Made by a program: the position numbers and the translations under genes. A DNA stretch of 64,000 nt from an uncultured Prevotella sp. GTDB lineage: Bacteria; Bacteroidota; Bacteroidia; Bacteroidales; Bacteroidaceae. The stretch lies in contig CAMOVK010000004.1 in NCBI GenBank assembly GCA_946627325.1, positions 1 to 64,000 of the forward strand. Reading direction: 5' to 3'. Under the pieces are notes generated by a model. The model did not search any database and was not told the DNA's origin. It was given only the letters and a program-made list of their open reading frames with translations. Shown here in pieces: positions 42,101 through 52,659 of this stretch (its first letter is position 1; each line of letters begins with the position of its first letter).

Positions 42101-44704
42101 ATGACATTAGACAAATTCACAATCAAGGCACAGGAAACAGTGCAGGAAGCCGTAAGTCAGGCTATGCGTCATGGCCAGCAGGCGGTAGAACCCGCACACT
42201 TGCTGAAAGCCATTCTGACGAAAGGTAAGGATGTGTTCCACTATGTTGCACAAAAAGTTGGAGCCAATCCTGCACAGATTGAAACTCTCATTGACCAAGA
42301 AATAGCTCACTTTCCACGAGTAGAAGGTGGTCAGCAGTACCTTTCCAACGATGCTCAACGTGTCTTGCAAGAGGCTGCACAGATTTCGGCTAATATGGGC
42401 GATGAGTTTGTTGCTGTTGAGACTATACTCCTTGCGCTATTGAAGAGCAAAAACACAGCATCGCGAATACTCAAGGATGCGGGCATTAGCGAGAAGGAAA
42501 CGCTGGCTGCCATCAGCCAGTTGAGAGGTGGCAACAAGGTCAATTCTCAATCAGCCGACGAGAATTATCAATCGCTTGAGAAGTATGCCAAGAACCTAGT
42601 CTCTGCTGCTCGACAAGGAAAACTTGACCCTGTAATCGGGCGCGATGATGAGATAAGACGTGTATTGCAAATTCTCTCACGCCGAACGAAAAACAACCCG
42701 ATACTCATTGGTGAACCAGGAACAGGAAAGACCGCAATAGTTGAGGGGCTGGCACAACGTATAGTACGTGGAGATGTGCCTGAAAACTTAAAAAACAAGC
42801 AAATCTATTCGCTTGACATGGGACAACTCATCGCTGGTGCGAAGTATAAGGGCGAATTTGAAGAGCGACTGAAGAGCGTCGTCAGCGAAGTGACAAAGGC
42901 TGAAGGAGAAATAATCCTTTTCATCGACGAGATACACACCCTTGTCGGTGCTGGTGCGGGCGAAGGTGCCATGGATGCCGCAAACATCCTGAAGCCTGCC
43001 CTTTCACGAGGTGAATTGAGAGCCATCGGAGCAACCACGCTCAACGAATATCAGAAGTATTTCGAAAAGGACAAGGCTCTTGAACGACGCTTCCAGACGG
43101 TCATGGTTGATGAGCCAGATGAGCTATCTGCCATATCCATTCTGCGAGGATTAAAGGAGCGATACGAAAATCATCATCGTGTGCGTATTCAGGACGATGC
43201 CTGCATAGCTGCAGTGCAACTATCCGAGCGATACATCTCCGACCGTTTCCTCCCCGACAAGGCCATCGACCTTATGGACGAGGCTGCAGCCAAACTACGA
43301 ATGGAGCGCGATTCACTGCCCGAAGAGCTTGACGAAATAACACGACGACTGAAACAAAAGGAGATAGAACGCGAAGCTATCAAACGCGAAAACGACAAGC
43401 CTAAAATCGAGAAAATAGAGAAAGAGATTGCCGAGCTGCGTGAAGAAGAACAGCGTTTCCGTGCTAAATGGGAAGGAGAACGCGAACTAATCAATCACAT
43501 TCAGCAAAACAAGCAGGAGATAGAGTCGCTCCGCGCTGAGGCTGAACGCGCCGAACGCGAAGGCAACTACGAGCGAGTGGCTGAAATCAGATATGGAAAA
43601 CTACAGCAAATAGAGGCTGACATAGAAGCAACTCAAAAGAAACTCCACGATGCGCAGGACGGCAGCAACCTTGTAAGAGAGGAAGTTACAGCCGACGACA
43701 TAGCCGAAGTGGTTAGCCGATGGACTGGTATTCCTGTGGCAAAGATGTTGCAGAGCGAACGTGAGAAACTGCTCCACTTGGAGGAAGAACTTCATCGGCG
43801 AGTCGTAGGTCAGGAAGAAGCCATTCGTGCCGTAAGCGATGCCGTCAGGAGAAGTCGCGCTGGGCTGCAAGACCCTAAACGCCCTATAGCTTCGTTCATA
43901 TTCTTGGGAACGACGGGTGTGGGCAAGACCGAATTGGCAAAAGCCCTCGCAGAATATCTATTCAACGACGAAACGATGATGACTCGTATCGACATGAGTG
44001 AGTATCAGGAGAAGTTCAGCGTCAGCCGACTGATAGGTGCTCCTCCGGGATATGTAGGCTACGACGAGGGTGGACAACTCACAGAGGCTGTACGACGCAA
44101 GCCTTACTCGGTAGTATTGTTCGATGAAATAGAAAAGGCTCATCCCGATGTGTTCAACATACTGCTGCAAGTGCTCGACGATGGTCGTCTGACGGATAAC
44201 AAAGGGCGAACTATAAACTTCAAGAACACTATCATAATCATGACGTCTAACCTCGGTAGCAGTCTGATACGCTCGTTTATCGAAGAAAACAGCACAGGAG
44301 ACGATGATGCCACGCTGTCGGCAGAGAGCGAAACAACGCTTAAAAACAAGCTTATGGAAATGCTTAAGCAGACCATCCGACCAGAGTTTCTCAATCGAAT
44401 TGACGAGACCATCGTCTTCCGTCAGCTTACAAAGTCGCAGATTAGCGATGTTGTCAAGATGCAACTCAACAACGTAGCCAAAGTGCTGCACGAGCAAAAC
44501 ATAACGATAGAGTTCACTCCAGAAGCCATCGACTATATTGCTGAAATGGGTTACGACCCTGAATTCGGTGCTCGACCAGTGAAACGCGCTATTCAGCGAC
44601 TGCTTCTCAACGACCTGTCAAAGCGAATTCTCAGCGGAGAAGTGACAAGCGAAAAGAAAATACTCGTCGATTCGTTTGGCGAAGGACTGGTGTTCAGAAA
44701 TTAA
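42101..44704 (+). CDS. clpB: ATP-dependent chaperone ClpB
   Basis: Hsp100 disaggregase that works with DnaK. The 867-residue protein has a Clp N-domain (residues 1-150), first AAA+ domain ([13 protein letters not shown] and [12 protein letters not shown]), a long coiled-coil middle domain (about 400-530, rich in Glu/Lys/Arg), second AAA+ domain ([27 protein letters not shown]) and the C-terminal [12 protein letters not shown]. Full length. A direct repeat lies upstream and repeat array E downstream. Confidence 0.97.
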   Translation: MTLDKFTIKAQETVQEAVSQAMRHGQQAVEPAHLLKAILTKGKDVFHYVAQKVGANPAQIETLIDQEIAHFPRVEGGQQYLSNDAQRVLQEAAQISANMGDEFVAVETILLALLKSKNTASRILKDAGISEKETLAAISQLRGGNKVNSQSADENYQSLEKYAKNLVSAARQGKLDPVIGRDDEIRRVLQILSRRTKNNPILIGEPGTGKTAIVEGLAQRIVRGDVPENLKNKQIYSLDMGQLIAGAKYKGEFEERLKSVVSEVTKAEGEIILFIDEIHTLVGAGAGEGAMDAANILKPALSRGELRAIGATTLNEYQKYFEKDKALERRFQTVMVDEPDELSAISILRGLKERYENHHRVRIQDDACIAAVQLSERYISDRFLPDKAIDLMDEAAAKLRMERDSLPEELDEITRRLKQKEIEREAIKRENDKPKIEKIEKEIAELREEEQRFRAKWEGERELINHIQQNKQEIESLRAEAERAEREGNYERVAEIRYGKLQQIEADIEATQKKLHDAQDGSNLVREEVTADDIAEVVSRWTGIPVAKMLQSEREKLLHLEEELHRRVVGQEEAIRAVSDAVRRSRAGLQDPKRPIASFIFLGTTGVGKTELAKALAEYLFNDETMMTRIDMSEYQEKFSVSRLIGAPPGYVGYDEGGQLTEAVRRKPYSVVLFDEIEKAHPDVFNILLQVLDDGRLTDNKGRTINFKNTIIIMTSNLGSSLIRSFIEENSTGDDDATLSAESETTLKNKLMEMLKQTIRPEFLNRIDETIVFRQLTKSQISDVVKMQLNNVAKVLHEQNITIEFTPEAIDYIAEMGYDPEFGARPVKRAIQRLLLNDLSKRILSGEVTSEKKILVDSFGEGLVFRN

Positions 44705-44745
44705 AAGTTATTGAGCTGATTTCTAACAATTTACAAAATCAATTT

Positions 44746-44828
44746 GGAAAGTATGCCTTTTCGACTCGGAAAGCATATCTTTCCAACGCGAAAAGCATAC
44801 CTTTCCAAAGCGAAAAGGTATGCTTTTC
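44746..44828. repeat. 22-bp-period array E (4 units)
   Basis: Units at 44746, 44768, 44790 and 44812 with spacers GACTC, AACGC and AAAGC. The last two units form a near-perfect inverted pair (one mismatch). A weak fifth unit may follow out of phase at about 44839. Located between convergent clpB and galK. Confidence 0.95.
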
Positions 44829-44884
44829 AATTTCAATCTGATAGATACGCCTTTCAGAATGAGTACGAAAGAGGTTTTTTCTGC

Positions 44885-46048
44885 TTATTCTATCTTTCGC
44901 GCACCATTGCTGATTACAACATCAATAATCTTCGGTTCGATATTGAACTTTGATTTATAATCAGCTTTTACGATATCTGTAAACTTATCGTAAAGGTCGT
45001 TTTTTACTAAGTTTATCGTGCATCCTCCGAAGCCACCGCCCATTATTCGTGAGCCAGTGACACCGCATCGACGTGCGACATCTACAAGGAAGTCGATTTC
45101 TTCACACGACACTTCGTATTCTTTCGACAATCCCTCATGGGTCTCATACATCATTTTGCCCACTGTTTCGTAGTCGCCTGCATTGAGTGAGTCGCACACT
45201 TTCAGCACGCGGTCTTTCTCTCCAAGCACGAAGTGAGCACGGGTGTAATCTTCCTCGCCTACTATCTGACGCACATCTTCAAGCTGTTCCCAATTGCAAT
45301 CGCGAAGGGTTTCGAATTTGCCGTCGCCATTCTTCTCTGCAATAGCTTTGACTACGCGCTCACAGGAGTTGCGGCGGTCATTGTAAGGCGAACCTACGAG
45401 TTCGTGTTTGACACAAGAATTGACGAGTAAAAGACGGTAGCCCTCAGGATTAAATGGGAAGTATTCGTACTCACGAGAGCGACAGTCGAGGCGGATAAGC
45501 TTGCCCTCCTGACCGAAGATACTTGCAAATTGGTCCATAATACCACATTTCACACCACAATAATTATGCTCCGTAGCCTGTCCGGCAAGAGCCATTTCCC
45601 ATTTGTCAACCTTGTTTTCGCCAAACAAATCGTTTATGGCAAAAGCAAAACAACTCTCCAAAGCAGCCGACGACGACATTCCTGCACCAAGCGGCACATC
45701 GCCCGAAAAGGCTGTATTGAAACCTTTAACATCTACGCCACGCTTGCGCATCTCCTGAACAATACCATAGATGTAGCGTGCCCATGACGTGCGTGGTCCC
45801 TCAGGGTCATCGACTTTGAACTCCACTTGGTCTTTCATGTCGATAGAATAGCATATCACAGTGTTAAGCCCATTGGGACGAACCTCTGCCATGATGCCAC
45901 AATCAACAGCTCCCGGAAAAACAAAACCACCGTTATAATCGGTATGTTCACCTATAAGATTGATACGTCCAGGAGCGAAATATATATTACCAGTCTGTCC
46001 ATCAAAATGCTTGATGAAACGACTTCTCACGTGTTCTATTGTTGTCAT
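44885..46048 (-). CDS. galK: Galactokinase
   Basis: Phosphorylates galactose at C1. The 387-residue GHMP kinase has GRINLIGEHTDYNGGFVFPGA, the ATP-binding GDVPLGAGMSSSAALE and GSRIMGGGFGGCTINLV. Third gene of the galM-transporter-galK operon, 64 bp after the transporter. Confidence 0.96.
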   Translation of the reverse strand: MTTIEHVRSRFIKHFDGQTGNIYFAPGRINLIGEHTDYNGGFVFPGAVDCGIMAEVRPNGLNTVICYSIDMKDQVEFKVDDPEGPRTSWARYIYGIVQEMRKRGVDVKGFNTAFSGDVPLGAGMSSSAALESCFAFAINDLFGENKVDKWEMALAGQATEHNYCGVKCGIMDQFASIFGQEGKLIRLDCRSREYEYFPFNPEGYRLLLVNSCVKHELVGSPYNDRRNSCERVVKAIAEKNGDGKFETLRDCNWEQLEDVRQIVGEEDYTRAHFVLGEKDRVLKVCDSLNAGDYETVGKMMYETHEGLSKEYEVSCEEIDFLVDVARRCGVTGSRIMGGGFGGCTINLVKNDLYDKFTDIVKADYKSKFNIEPKIIDVVISNGARKIE

Positions 46049-46112
46049 ATATGGTTAATACTATTAAAAGGTTAAACTATTATTCACATAAAAATGTAAC
46101 ACAGGCTTTTAT

Positions 46113-47414
46113 TTAAGCAGCTTTGCTATTCGAAGGCTTGCATCCTACAAGCGCATAGAACAAGAGGAAAGCAAGCATAGCTACTATTAGCCAATAACTA
46201 TTGATATCGCCAACCGTTCCTGCCATGAGGTTTTGAATGAGCGGCATGATGCCACCACCAACCACCATAGTCATAAACAGACCTGATGCAGCAGCCGTAT
46301 ATTTACCCAATCCCTCAGTAGCAAGATTGAAAATGCCACCCCACATGATTGAGGTGCATAGTCCGCAAAGTACAAGGAAAACACATTTGGTAGGAATTTC
46401 GCCACCTGCGAACTTGAAAATCGCCAAATCTACAGGGTCTGCCTCACTGCCTGGCAACGCAATCTTTGCACTTTCAGGCATGACAATGGCAACCAAAACG
46501 AGCGCAAGAGCTACAATGGTAACGACGAGAAGCTGAGTGCGCGATGACACTTTGCCACTGATAAACGAACTGGTGAACCTTCCTACAAGCATAAGCAACC
46601 AATAAATAGCAGCAATCGTACCTGCAATAGCAACGCTACCAAGCACACCACCATCAGCAACAGGCTGACTTAAATAGAAAATCATTTGTCCTGGAATACC
46701 CACTTCGATACCTACATAAAAGAAGATGGCAATAATTCCGAGAACAAGATGACGATAACCAAGTGCGCCCTTTATGCTCGAAACGACATCGGACTTTTCT
46801 GTTTCGGGCTCAACAATAGTCGTCAATAAAATGATTAGAAAAGAAAACGCAAACACTCCCATTGCTATCAACAAGAGAGGAGCCACGTCTGTCATTGAAG
46901 TCTGCTTAGTTATCGTTCCAATCATTGAACCAGCGAGCAACGGTGTCAATGTGGCTGTAAGCGAATTGAGCGAACCGCCAGTCTGAATAAGCTGATTACC
47001 CCTATTGCCTCCACCACCGAGAAGATTCAACATAGGATTAACTACGGTGTTGAGAATACACACGCAGAAACCGCAGATGAAGGCTCCAAGCAAATAGACA
47101 ACATAAGTCGAAATGGCATCAACCGACATCGTGCTCGACAAATACTGCACGCATATACCGATAAAGCCAAGAGCAAGAGCCACAAGAGCAGTCTTCTTGT
47201 AACCAATCTTGGTAATCATCATTCCTGCTGGAATACCCATAAAAAGATAGGCAGCAAAGTTCATCATGTTGCCCATCATACCAGCCCACTCGTATTGGTT
47301 CTTCCATATCGTACCAAAAGGGGCTGCCATGTTGGTCACGAACGAAATCATTGCAAAAAGAAACATCATTGCCACTATGGCAATAGTCGTTCCATTGTTT
47401 TTGGATTGTGTCAT
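46113..47414 (-). CDS. MFS sugar transporter (FucP/GluP-like), probable galactose importer
   Basis: The 433-residue protein has about 12 hydrophobic helices. The N-terminal AAPFGTIWKNQYEWAGMMGNMMNFAAYL and FMGIPAGMMITKIGYKKT match the sugar-proton symporter subgroup found in Bacteroidota. Its position between galM and galK points to galactose or glucose as substrate (inference). Confidence 0.85.
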   Translation of the reverse strand: MTQSKNNGTTIAIVAMMFLFAMISFVTNMAAPFGTIWKNQYEWAGMMGNMMNFAAYLFMGIPAGMMITKIGYKKTALVALALGFIGICVQYLSSTMSVDAISTYVVYLLGAFICGFCVCILNTVVNPMLNLLGGGGNRGNQLIQTGGSLNSLTATLTPLLAGSMIGTITKQTSMTDVAPLLLIAMGVFAFSFLIILLTTIVEPETEKSDVVSSIKGALGYRHLVLGIIAIFFYVGIEVGIPGQMIFYLSQPVADGGVLGSVAIAGTIAAIYWLLMLVGRFTSSFISGKVSSRTQLLVVTIVALALVLVAIVMPESAKIALPGSEADPVDLAIFKFAGGEIPTKCVFLVLCGLCTSIMWGGIFNLATEGLGKYTAAASGLFMTMVVGGGIMPLIQNLMAGTVGDINSYWLIVAMLAFLLFYALVGCKPSNSKAA

Positions 47415-47465
47415 AAGTCTATTTTTAAGTGTGTAGTTATTGATTATTATCTACTATTTTTTCCC

Positions 47466-48521
47466 CTACTCTTTCAGTCCGAAGTGATATTTTGTGATTT
47501 GCTCATACTTCTCTTCTGGTCGCAAAATCACCGATGGGAAGTATGAACGATTAGGGCTGTCGGGGAAATGTTGTGCTTCGAAACATATCGCCGAGCGCCG
47601 TGGGAATGTTGCTCCATGCCATCCAGCAAAGCCATCTGCCCAGTTATCGGTATATACTTGCAGACCAGGTTCAGTTGTATAGACTGCCAAGGTACGTCCT
47701 GTTTGTGGGTCTTCAAGCGATGCTGCAAGAGAAAGTTCGCCCTCTTCACGTTTGTTTAACACGAAGCAGTGGTCGTAACCTGCACCATTGCGTATCTGTT
47801 CGTCGTCGGCATCAATATCTTTGCCTATTGCTTTCATTTGACGGAAGTCGAAAGGCGTACCTCTGACGAAACGTATTTCGCCAGTGGGTATTGACGTTTC
47901 ATCGATGGGCAGGTAATAGTCGGCATTGATAAGACACTGCTGTTGCTCTATGGTAGGCGTAGGATTAGCCACCCCAGAGAGTGAGAAAAATCCGTGACTC
48001 GTAAGGTTTATGATGGTTTTCTTATTGGTAGTAGCCCTGTATGCGATAGTTAGCGTATTAGTATTGTCGAACGTATAGACTACACTTATCCTAAGTTCCC
48101 CTCTAAATCCACCATCGCCATAAGCCGAAGTAAGTTTCAGCACAAGGCGATTATCACCTATTTGCTCTGCGTCCCACACTTTTTTATGAAAGCCTTGTGA
48201 GCCTCCGTGAAGTGCATTTGGCCCGTTATTTATTTCAAGTTGATAGTATTTCCCATCAAGACAGAACTGTCCTTTTGCTATTCGATTTGCATATCTACCT
48301 ACGAGAGTTGACAGAAAGGGTTCGGGCGAGTTTATTAATCCATCTAAAGTGTCATGGCTTTGAATTACGTTTGCAATGTTACCATTGCGGTCGGGCACCA
48401 TTATCGCTATGATTGCACCTCCGTAATTGGTTATAGAAACTTCACACCCATTATTGTTTTTCAACGTAAAGAGGTCGGTCTGCTTGCCATCAATGGTCTT
48501 CTGAAAATCTTCACGACGCAT
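47466..48521 (-). CDS. galM: Aldose 1-epimerase (galactose mutarotase)
   Basis: Interconverts alpha and beta galactose. The 351-residue protein has the family blocks VGRYANRIAKGQF, NGPNALHGGSQGFHKKVWDA, NLTSHGFFSLSG with the conserved His, and a CFEAQHFPDSPN end block containing the catalytic Glu. First gene of the gal operon and preceded by a clear promoter. Confidence 0.95.
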   Translation of the reverse strand: MRREDFQKTIDGKQTDLFTLKNNNGCEVSITNYGGAIIAIMVPDRNGNIANVIQSHDTLDGLINSPEPFLSTLVGRYANRIAKGQFCLDGKYYQLEINNGPNALHGGSQGFHKKVWDAEQIGDNRLVLKLTSAYGDGGFRGELRISVVYTFDNTNTLTIAYRATTNKKTIINLTSHGFFSLSGVANPTPTIEQQQCLINADYYLPIDETSIPTGEIRFVRGTPFDFRQMKAIGKDIDADDEQIRNGAGYDHCFVLNKREEGELSLAASLEDPQTGRTLAVYTTEPGLQVYTDNWADGFAGWHGATFPRRSAICFEAQHFPDSPNRSYFPSVILRPEEKYEQITKYHFGLKE

Positions 48522-48556
48522 AGAATATATTTTATTAAGTTGTTAGAAAATGTTTT

Positions 48557-48588
48557 CAAATGTAATAAAATATCCTCGCGTATGCAAA
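48557..48588 (-). promoter_or_regulatory. gal operon promoter
   Basis: On the minus strand TTTG (plus CAAA 48585-48588), 20 bp, TACATTTG (plus CAAATGTA 48557-48564). The galM ATG is 35 bp past the -7 box. Confidence 0.85.
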
Positions 48589-48602
48589 TTTCCACATAAA
48601 AA

Positions 48603-48635
48603 ATATCCCAGTCACTGCATTGATGACTGGGATAT
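48603..48635 (-). terminator. Intrinsic terminator of the chitobiase-like gene
   Basis: ATATCCCAGTCA pairs perfectly with TGACTGGGATAT over a 9-nt loop; read on the minus strand it is followed by ATTTTTTATG. It lies 37 bp past the stop of the 48673-50127 gene. Confidence 0.88.
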
Positions 48636-48672
48636 GTTGTTAATTGTTTCGAAAATGCTTCGAAAAGCGGAT

Positions 48673-50127
48673 TTACTTTCTTACGCTCTTCTTGCCATTT
48701 ACGATTACTATGCCTTTATAGTTGTCGTTAACTCGCTGTCCAGCGATGTTATATACAACAGCAGTTGCAGTCTCTTCTGTGTTGATATCATTGATGCCTG
48801 TTGTTTCAGAAATACCATCCTCTACTGGGCAAAGCTCATAAGAAGATTTGTAAGCCTCGATGATACCAGATATAGTGTATGTCTTTCCTACAAATGGAGC
48901 TAAATCTTCATATTCTGCGATGTGGAACTTATTGTAGATTTGAATCTGCTCCTCGCCTAATTTTCCGTAGTATTTAGGATTGTCAGCGCCATCGGTTGTA
49001 AACTCAAGACCAACGATTGTAACGAGGTTTGATACGTTGTCTGCAACTTCTGCGATGGTAATTACTTTTGGAGTAGCAGCCTCTCCAGCCTGGCAGAGCA
49101 TGTTATCCATGTTTGTTGCATCGCAAACACCAGCTTGGATATTTCCGTTGTATTCGTCGCGTTTTACAATAATTGTTCCGTTGAGGTCATCGTTGTTTGC
49201 TATGTCTTTCAGCGAATTGTAGAACATGAGTTCACCTGAAGCGTCGCGAACGTAGGTTGATGTGTTTCCGTTGTTTGTTGTCCATGTGTAGAGAACCTTT
49301 GCGTTTGTGAGTTGAAGGTTAACTATTTCGCCTTTCTCCAACGCTTTGAAAGCTGCGATACCATCAACTACTTCAGCCTCATTCTTTGTGAATTCCATAG
49401 AGGCAGAAGCTCCTGAGATTTCGTCGTAAGCGCGTACATTGCAGCTCTCGGTAATAGTGAACGCACCCTTATACTGCTCTGCTGCGTCGTTGGTTGCTGG
49501 GTCTGAACCGTCGAGAGTATAGTATATGTCGGATGTTTCCTTGTTGATTGTGATTGTAACTTGAGTTGATCCAATGAATGGATTTGTTCCGCTGATTTTG
49601 ATTTCAGCTGGTGCTTCTTGACCAGAGGCTACGACTGTAAGTGTAATTGATGCGATTTGAGTATTTCCGGCTACGCTCAACACTACTTCGTGTGCTTGAC
49701 CTACCCATGAAGCATTCTTTCCATCGTCTGCTGGACTGATATTTCCTGCATCTACAGTATTACCTGCATTCCATTTTGCACCGTCGAAAACCATTTCGGT
49801 TATATCCATGTCGGCTGGAGCAGTAATGGTTAATGTACCACTGTAAAGACGCAGGCGTCCTTTACCTGTGCTTTGGATATTCCACAGACGATTGGCATTA
49901 TTGCCTGATGTCTTTGGCGAAACGGTCACTGTTGCTCCGTTAACAGGAGCTGAAGTGGTTGTTTCCAAGAAGTCGCCATCGTGGCTTTCATTTGACGATA
50001 GTCCCGTGATAGTTGGGAAGATTGTTGCGTAATCGTTGTCGAAATCGAATTTAATCTCATCGGCAAACGCTACATTGCACATTGCTGCGAGCATTGCAAC
50101 AAGAGAAAAGCGTAAAATTTTTTTCAT
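48673..50127 (-). CDS. Secreted protein with chitobiase-like domain and T9SS-like tail
   Basis: The 484-residue protein has a signal peptide (FSLVAMLAAMCNVAFA), an N-terminal beta-sandwich, a chitobiase/FN3-like domain (about 190-255: DIYYTLDGSDPATN) and an OB-like region (VNLQLTNAKVLYTW, TYVRDASGELMFYN). The end, VVYNIAGQRVNDNYKGIVIVNGKKSVRK, closely resembles the tail of the M6 protease, a likely type IX sorting signal. No enzymatic motif is seen, so it may be a surface binding protein. Confidence 0.82.
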   Translation of the reverse strand: MKKILRFSLVAMLAAMCNVAFADEIKFDFDNDYATIFPTITGLSSNESHDGDFLETTTSAPVNGATVTVSPKTSGNNANRLWNIQSTGKGRLRLYSGTLTITAPADMDITEMVFDGAKWNAGNTVDAGNISPADDGKNASWVGQAHEVVLSVAGNTQIASITLTVVASGQEAPAEIKISGTNPFIGSTQVTITINKETSDIYYTLDGSDPATNDAAEQYKGAFTITESCNVRAYDEISGASASMEFTKNEAEVVDGIAAFKALEKGEIVNLQLTNAKVLYTWTTNNGNTSTYVRDASGELMFYNSLKDIANNDDLNGTIIVKRDEYNGNIQAGVCDATNMDNMLCQAGEAATPKVITIAEVADNVSNLVTIVGLEFTTDGADNPKYYGKLGEEQIQIYNKFHIAEYEDLAPFVGKTYTISGIIEAYKSSYELCPVEDGISETTGINDINTEETATAVVYNIAGQRVNDNYKGIVIVNGKKSVRK

Positions 50128-50208
50128 AATCTGCTTGTTTTTAGAGTTTTTAGTTTATTAATTATAGGTAATTATTCTCACATTTTCTACAATGTTTTGA
50201 AAAGTATG

Positions 50209-50239
50209 CAAAGTTAAGTATTCTTTTTTTTCTTACAAA
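50209..50239 (-). promoter_or_regulatory. Promoter of the chitobiase-like gene
   Basis: On the minus strand TTTG (plus CAAA 50236-50239), 19 bp, TAACTTTG (plus CAAAGTTA 50209-50216). The ATG is 81 bp past the -7 box, so the leader is fairly long. Confidence 0.8.
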
Positions 50240-50321
50240 TTATTCATAAGTTTTTTATTCTTTGCCTGCTTAGTTTGTCAGGAATATCTTTCTTTTGTTG
50301 GTTTGATTATTTACGAACACT

Positions 50322-50771
50322 ATGTATTCTTACGATTATCCTCATCCTGCTGTGACTGTTGATGCAGTTGTTTTTGCCCGCTGCGAACGAGGAGTCAAGG
50401 TTCTTCTCATTGAGCGTCGGCATGAGCCTTTCAAGGGTATGTGGGCTTTTCCTGGTGGGTTTATCAACATCGACGAGACGGCAGAATCGGCTGTTCGACG
50501 TGAATTAGAGGAAGAGACAGGTTTGCGTCTTCACGGACTGAGACAGATTGGTGCGTTCACAGCTGTTGACAGAGACCCTCGCGAACGTGTAATTACTATT
50601 GCATTTTATACCATTATCGACCATATTCCAACTGTTTGTGCGGCAGACGATGCAGCCAAAGCTCAATGGTTCGACTTTGACCGATTACCTCCGCTGGCAT
50701 TCGACCATGCTGACATTCTTCGACGGGCTCGGCAAGTGGCAAAGTTTCTGCTGATGAATGAAAATCTATAA
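50322..50771 (+). CDS. NUDIX hydrolase
   Basis: The 149-residue protein has a perfect NUDIX box (GGFINIDETAESAVRRELEEETGL), with WAFPGG before it. NUDIX proteins hydrolyse nucleoside diphosphates linked to another group; the substrate is not apparent. Single-domain, so not an NrtR-type regulator. Confidence 0.9.
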   Translation: MYSYDYPHPAVTVDAVVFARCERGVKVLLIERRHEPFKGMWAFPGGFINIDETAESAVRRELEEETGLRLHGLRQIGAFTAVDRDPRERVITIAFYTIIDHIPTVCAADDAAKAQWFDFDRLPPLAFDHADILRRARQVAKFLLMNENL

Positions 50772-50838
50772 AACTTCTTTTGCTGAATTATTCCTAATGA
50801 TACGACTAAATATGTTTAACATAACAACGATTATGACA

Positions 50839-51300
50839 ATGAAAAATTTCTTTCTAACTATTGCCTTCCTTTCGATGAGCATCGTAGGTATGGCACAGTC
50901 GGCTAGCGACATCGTAACAGAATTAAAAAACGAACAAGGTGTAGAGTCGCAGGTGCTGAACAAGTTGATGCTCCGTATGCAGTTTTCACAAGCTCCCGAT
51001 GAGAAGACCAAGGCTCTCGGACAGAAGATGGATGGCATGACTGTCATGTCGCTCAGTAAGGCTTCTGACGAAGTGAAGCAGAAGTTTGAGGAGCGCGTCG
51101 GCAAACTGTCTGAGAATGGTTACCTCCAAGAAGAGGTTGTTGAAGAGATGGGCGTGAAGGCTCGCACATTCATTAAGAAAGACGGCGAGTTGATTACAGA
51201 AATCGTAAACGTCGTTGAAAGTCAGGGCGAGACAGCTCTTATCATCATCATGGGTAAGTTTACGAAAGACGACCTTGAGGCTCTTGCACAAGGAATGTAA
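50839..51300 (+). CDS. DUF4252-like secreted protein
   Basis: The 153-residue protein starts with a signal peptide (MKNFFLTIAFLSMSIVGMAQ). The rest looks like DUF4252: a helical first half and KARTFIKKDGELITEIVNVV with TALIIIMGKFTKDDLEAL at the end. The family is exported and of unknown function. I use the ATG at 50839 (alternative 50833); the track start at 50758 overlaps the NUDIX gene and has no signal sequence. Confidence 0.75.
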   Translation: MKNFFLTIAFLSMSIVGMAQSASDIVTELKNEQGVESQVLNKLMLRMQFSQAPDEKTKALGQKMDGMTVMSLSKASDEVKQKFEERVGKLSENGYLQEEVVEEMGVKARTFIKKDGELITEIVNVVESQGETALIIIMGKFTKDDLEALAQGM

Positions 51301-51306
51301 TAATTA

Positions 51307-51351
51307 GACAATCTTATTTTGTCAAAGCCCGCTCTTGATTGTCGCTTTTTT
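51307..51351 (+). terminator. Possible terminator after the DUF4252 gene
   Basis: GACAATC (51307-51313) pairs with GATTGTC (51337-51343) over a long 23-nt loop and is followed by GC and six T. The stem is short, so this is tentative. Confidence 0.4.
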
Positions 51352-51438
51352 AGAGAAAGGCGAGTTTTAAGAATGTTACTGGGCAGGATATTGATAGATA
51401 TAAGTTTTTGAATTGTTCAACAGCTAAAAGAGTTTATA

Positions 51439-52659
51439 GTGGATAGACAGGAGCGTCTTTGGAATTCCAATTATTGCAAGGTGATGGCAGCAAACTTCTT
51501 GTTGTTCTTCGCTTTTTACGTCATGACGCCGCTCCTACCACTGTATTTGAGCGAACATTTCAATGCGAGTAAAGACGTGATAGGTATGGTCTTGTCGGGC
51601 TATACCGTCACTGCTTTATTGTTCCGTCCCTTTTCTGGATATGTAGTAGATTCCTTTCCTCGCAAGCAGGTGCTGATGATTTGTTTCGGGGCATTTGCAA
51701 TTTTCTTTGCCGGATACCTTGCAGCATCTACCTTGCTCATTTTCACTATTGTCAGAACGCTGCACGGTGGACCTTTCGGAGCACTTACCGTATCGAACTC
51801 AACGGTTGCTATCGACGTTCTGCCGTCATCGCGCCGAACAGAAGGAATAGGTTACTACGGACTGAGCAACAATCTGGCTATGGCAATAGCACCTACGATT
51901 GGTATTTTTCTTTATCAGCTGACCGACAGCTTTGAGTTGCTTTTCTGGATTGCTCTTATCACTGCCATGGCTGGGTGGATGGTTGATGCCACTGTCAGTG
52001 TGCCAGAGAAGGAAATCGTACGCAACCGTTCTAAAATTTCTCTCGACCGCTTTTTCCTTATGCGTGGATGGTTGTTGGGTGCAAACATGGTGGCTTTTGG
52101 CTTCTGCTTCGGCGTGTTGAGCAATTATTTGGCTATCTACGGCAAAGAGACTTTGGGCATTACTGGTGGCACAGGTTCCTACTTCATGCTGTGCTCCATA
52201 GGCTTAATGCTCAGCCGACTGCAAGGAAGCCGAGCGTTAAAGGCTGGCAGACTGACCCACAACGCAGGCGAAGGCATGGTCATTTCGCTCGTAGGATACA
52301 CATTATTTATTCTCATGCCAACGCTTATGCCACATAACATGACTGCCATTCTGATTGGCTACTATGGGTCGGCTCTTCTCATCGGACTTGGCAACGGACA
52401 TATGTGGCCTGCTTTTCAGAACATGACTATCAGTGTAGCACAAAACAATCAGCGCGGTACTGCCAACTCGACCATACTCATCTCGTGGGACATTGGTATG
52501 GGTCTGGGCATATTATTGGGCGGAATCATCGTTGAGCACGCTGGCTATGGGGCTGCTTTCTGGGCGATGGCTGCGGTGAATTTCATAGGAGTGGCTACCT
52601 ATTTCCTCGCTACCAAATCATTCTTCCTCAATCGAAACCTTAACCCAACGGCGAGGTAG
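51439..52659 (+). CDS. MFS transporter
   Basis: The 406-residue protein has about 12 hydrophobic helices, the MFS loop GYVVDSFPRKQVLMI and a helix-5-type RTLHGGPFGALTVSNSTVAIDVLPSSRR. It belongs to the arabinose-efflux-like group; the substrate is unknown. It begins with GTG, and no closer ATG would keep the first helix. Confidence 0.85.
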   Translation: MDRQERLWNSNYCKVMAANFLLFFAFYVMTPLLPLYLSEHFNASKDVIGMVLSGYTVTALLFRPFSGYVVDSFPRKQVLMICFGAFAIFFAGYLAASTLLIFTIVRTLHGGPFGALTVSNSTVAIDVLPSSRRTEGIGYYGLSNNLAMAIAPTIGIFLYQLTDSFELLFWIALITAMAGWMVDATVSVPEKEIVRNRSKISLDRFFLMRGWLLGANMVAFGFCFGVLSNYLAIYGKETLGITGGTGSYFMLCSIGLMLSRLQGSRALKAGRLTHNAGEGMVISLVGYTLFILMPTLMPHNMTAILIGYYGSALLIGLGNGHMWPAFQNMTISVAQNNQRGTANSTILISWDIGMGLGILLGGIIVEHAGYGAAFWAMAAVNFIGVATYFLATKSFFLNRNLNPTAR

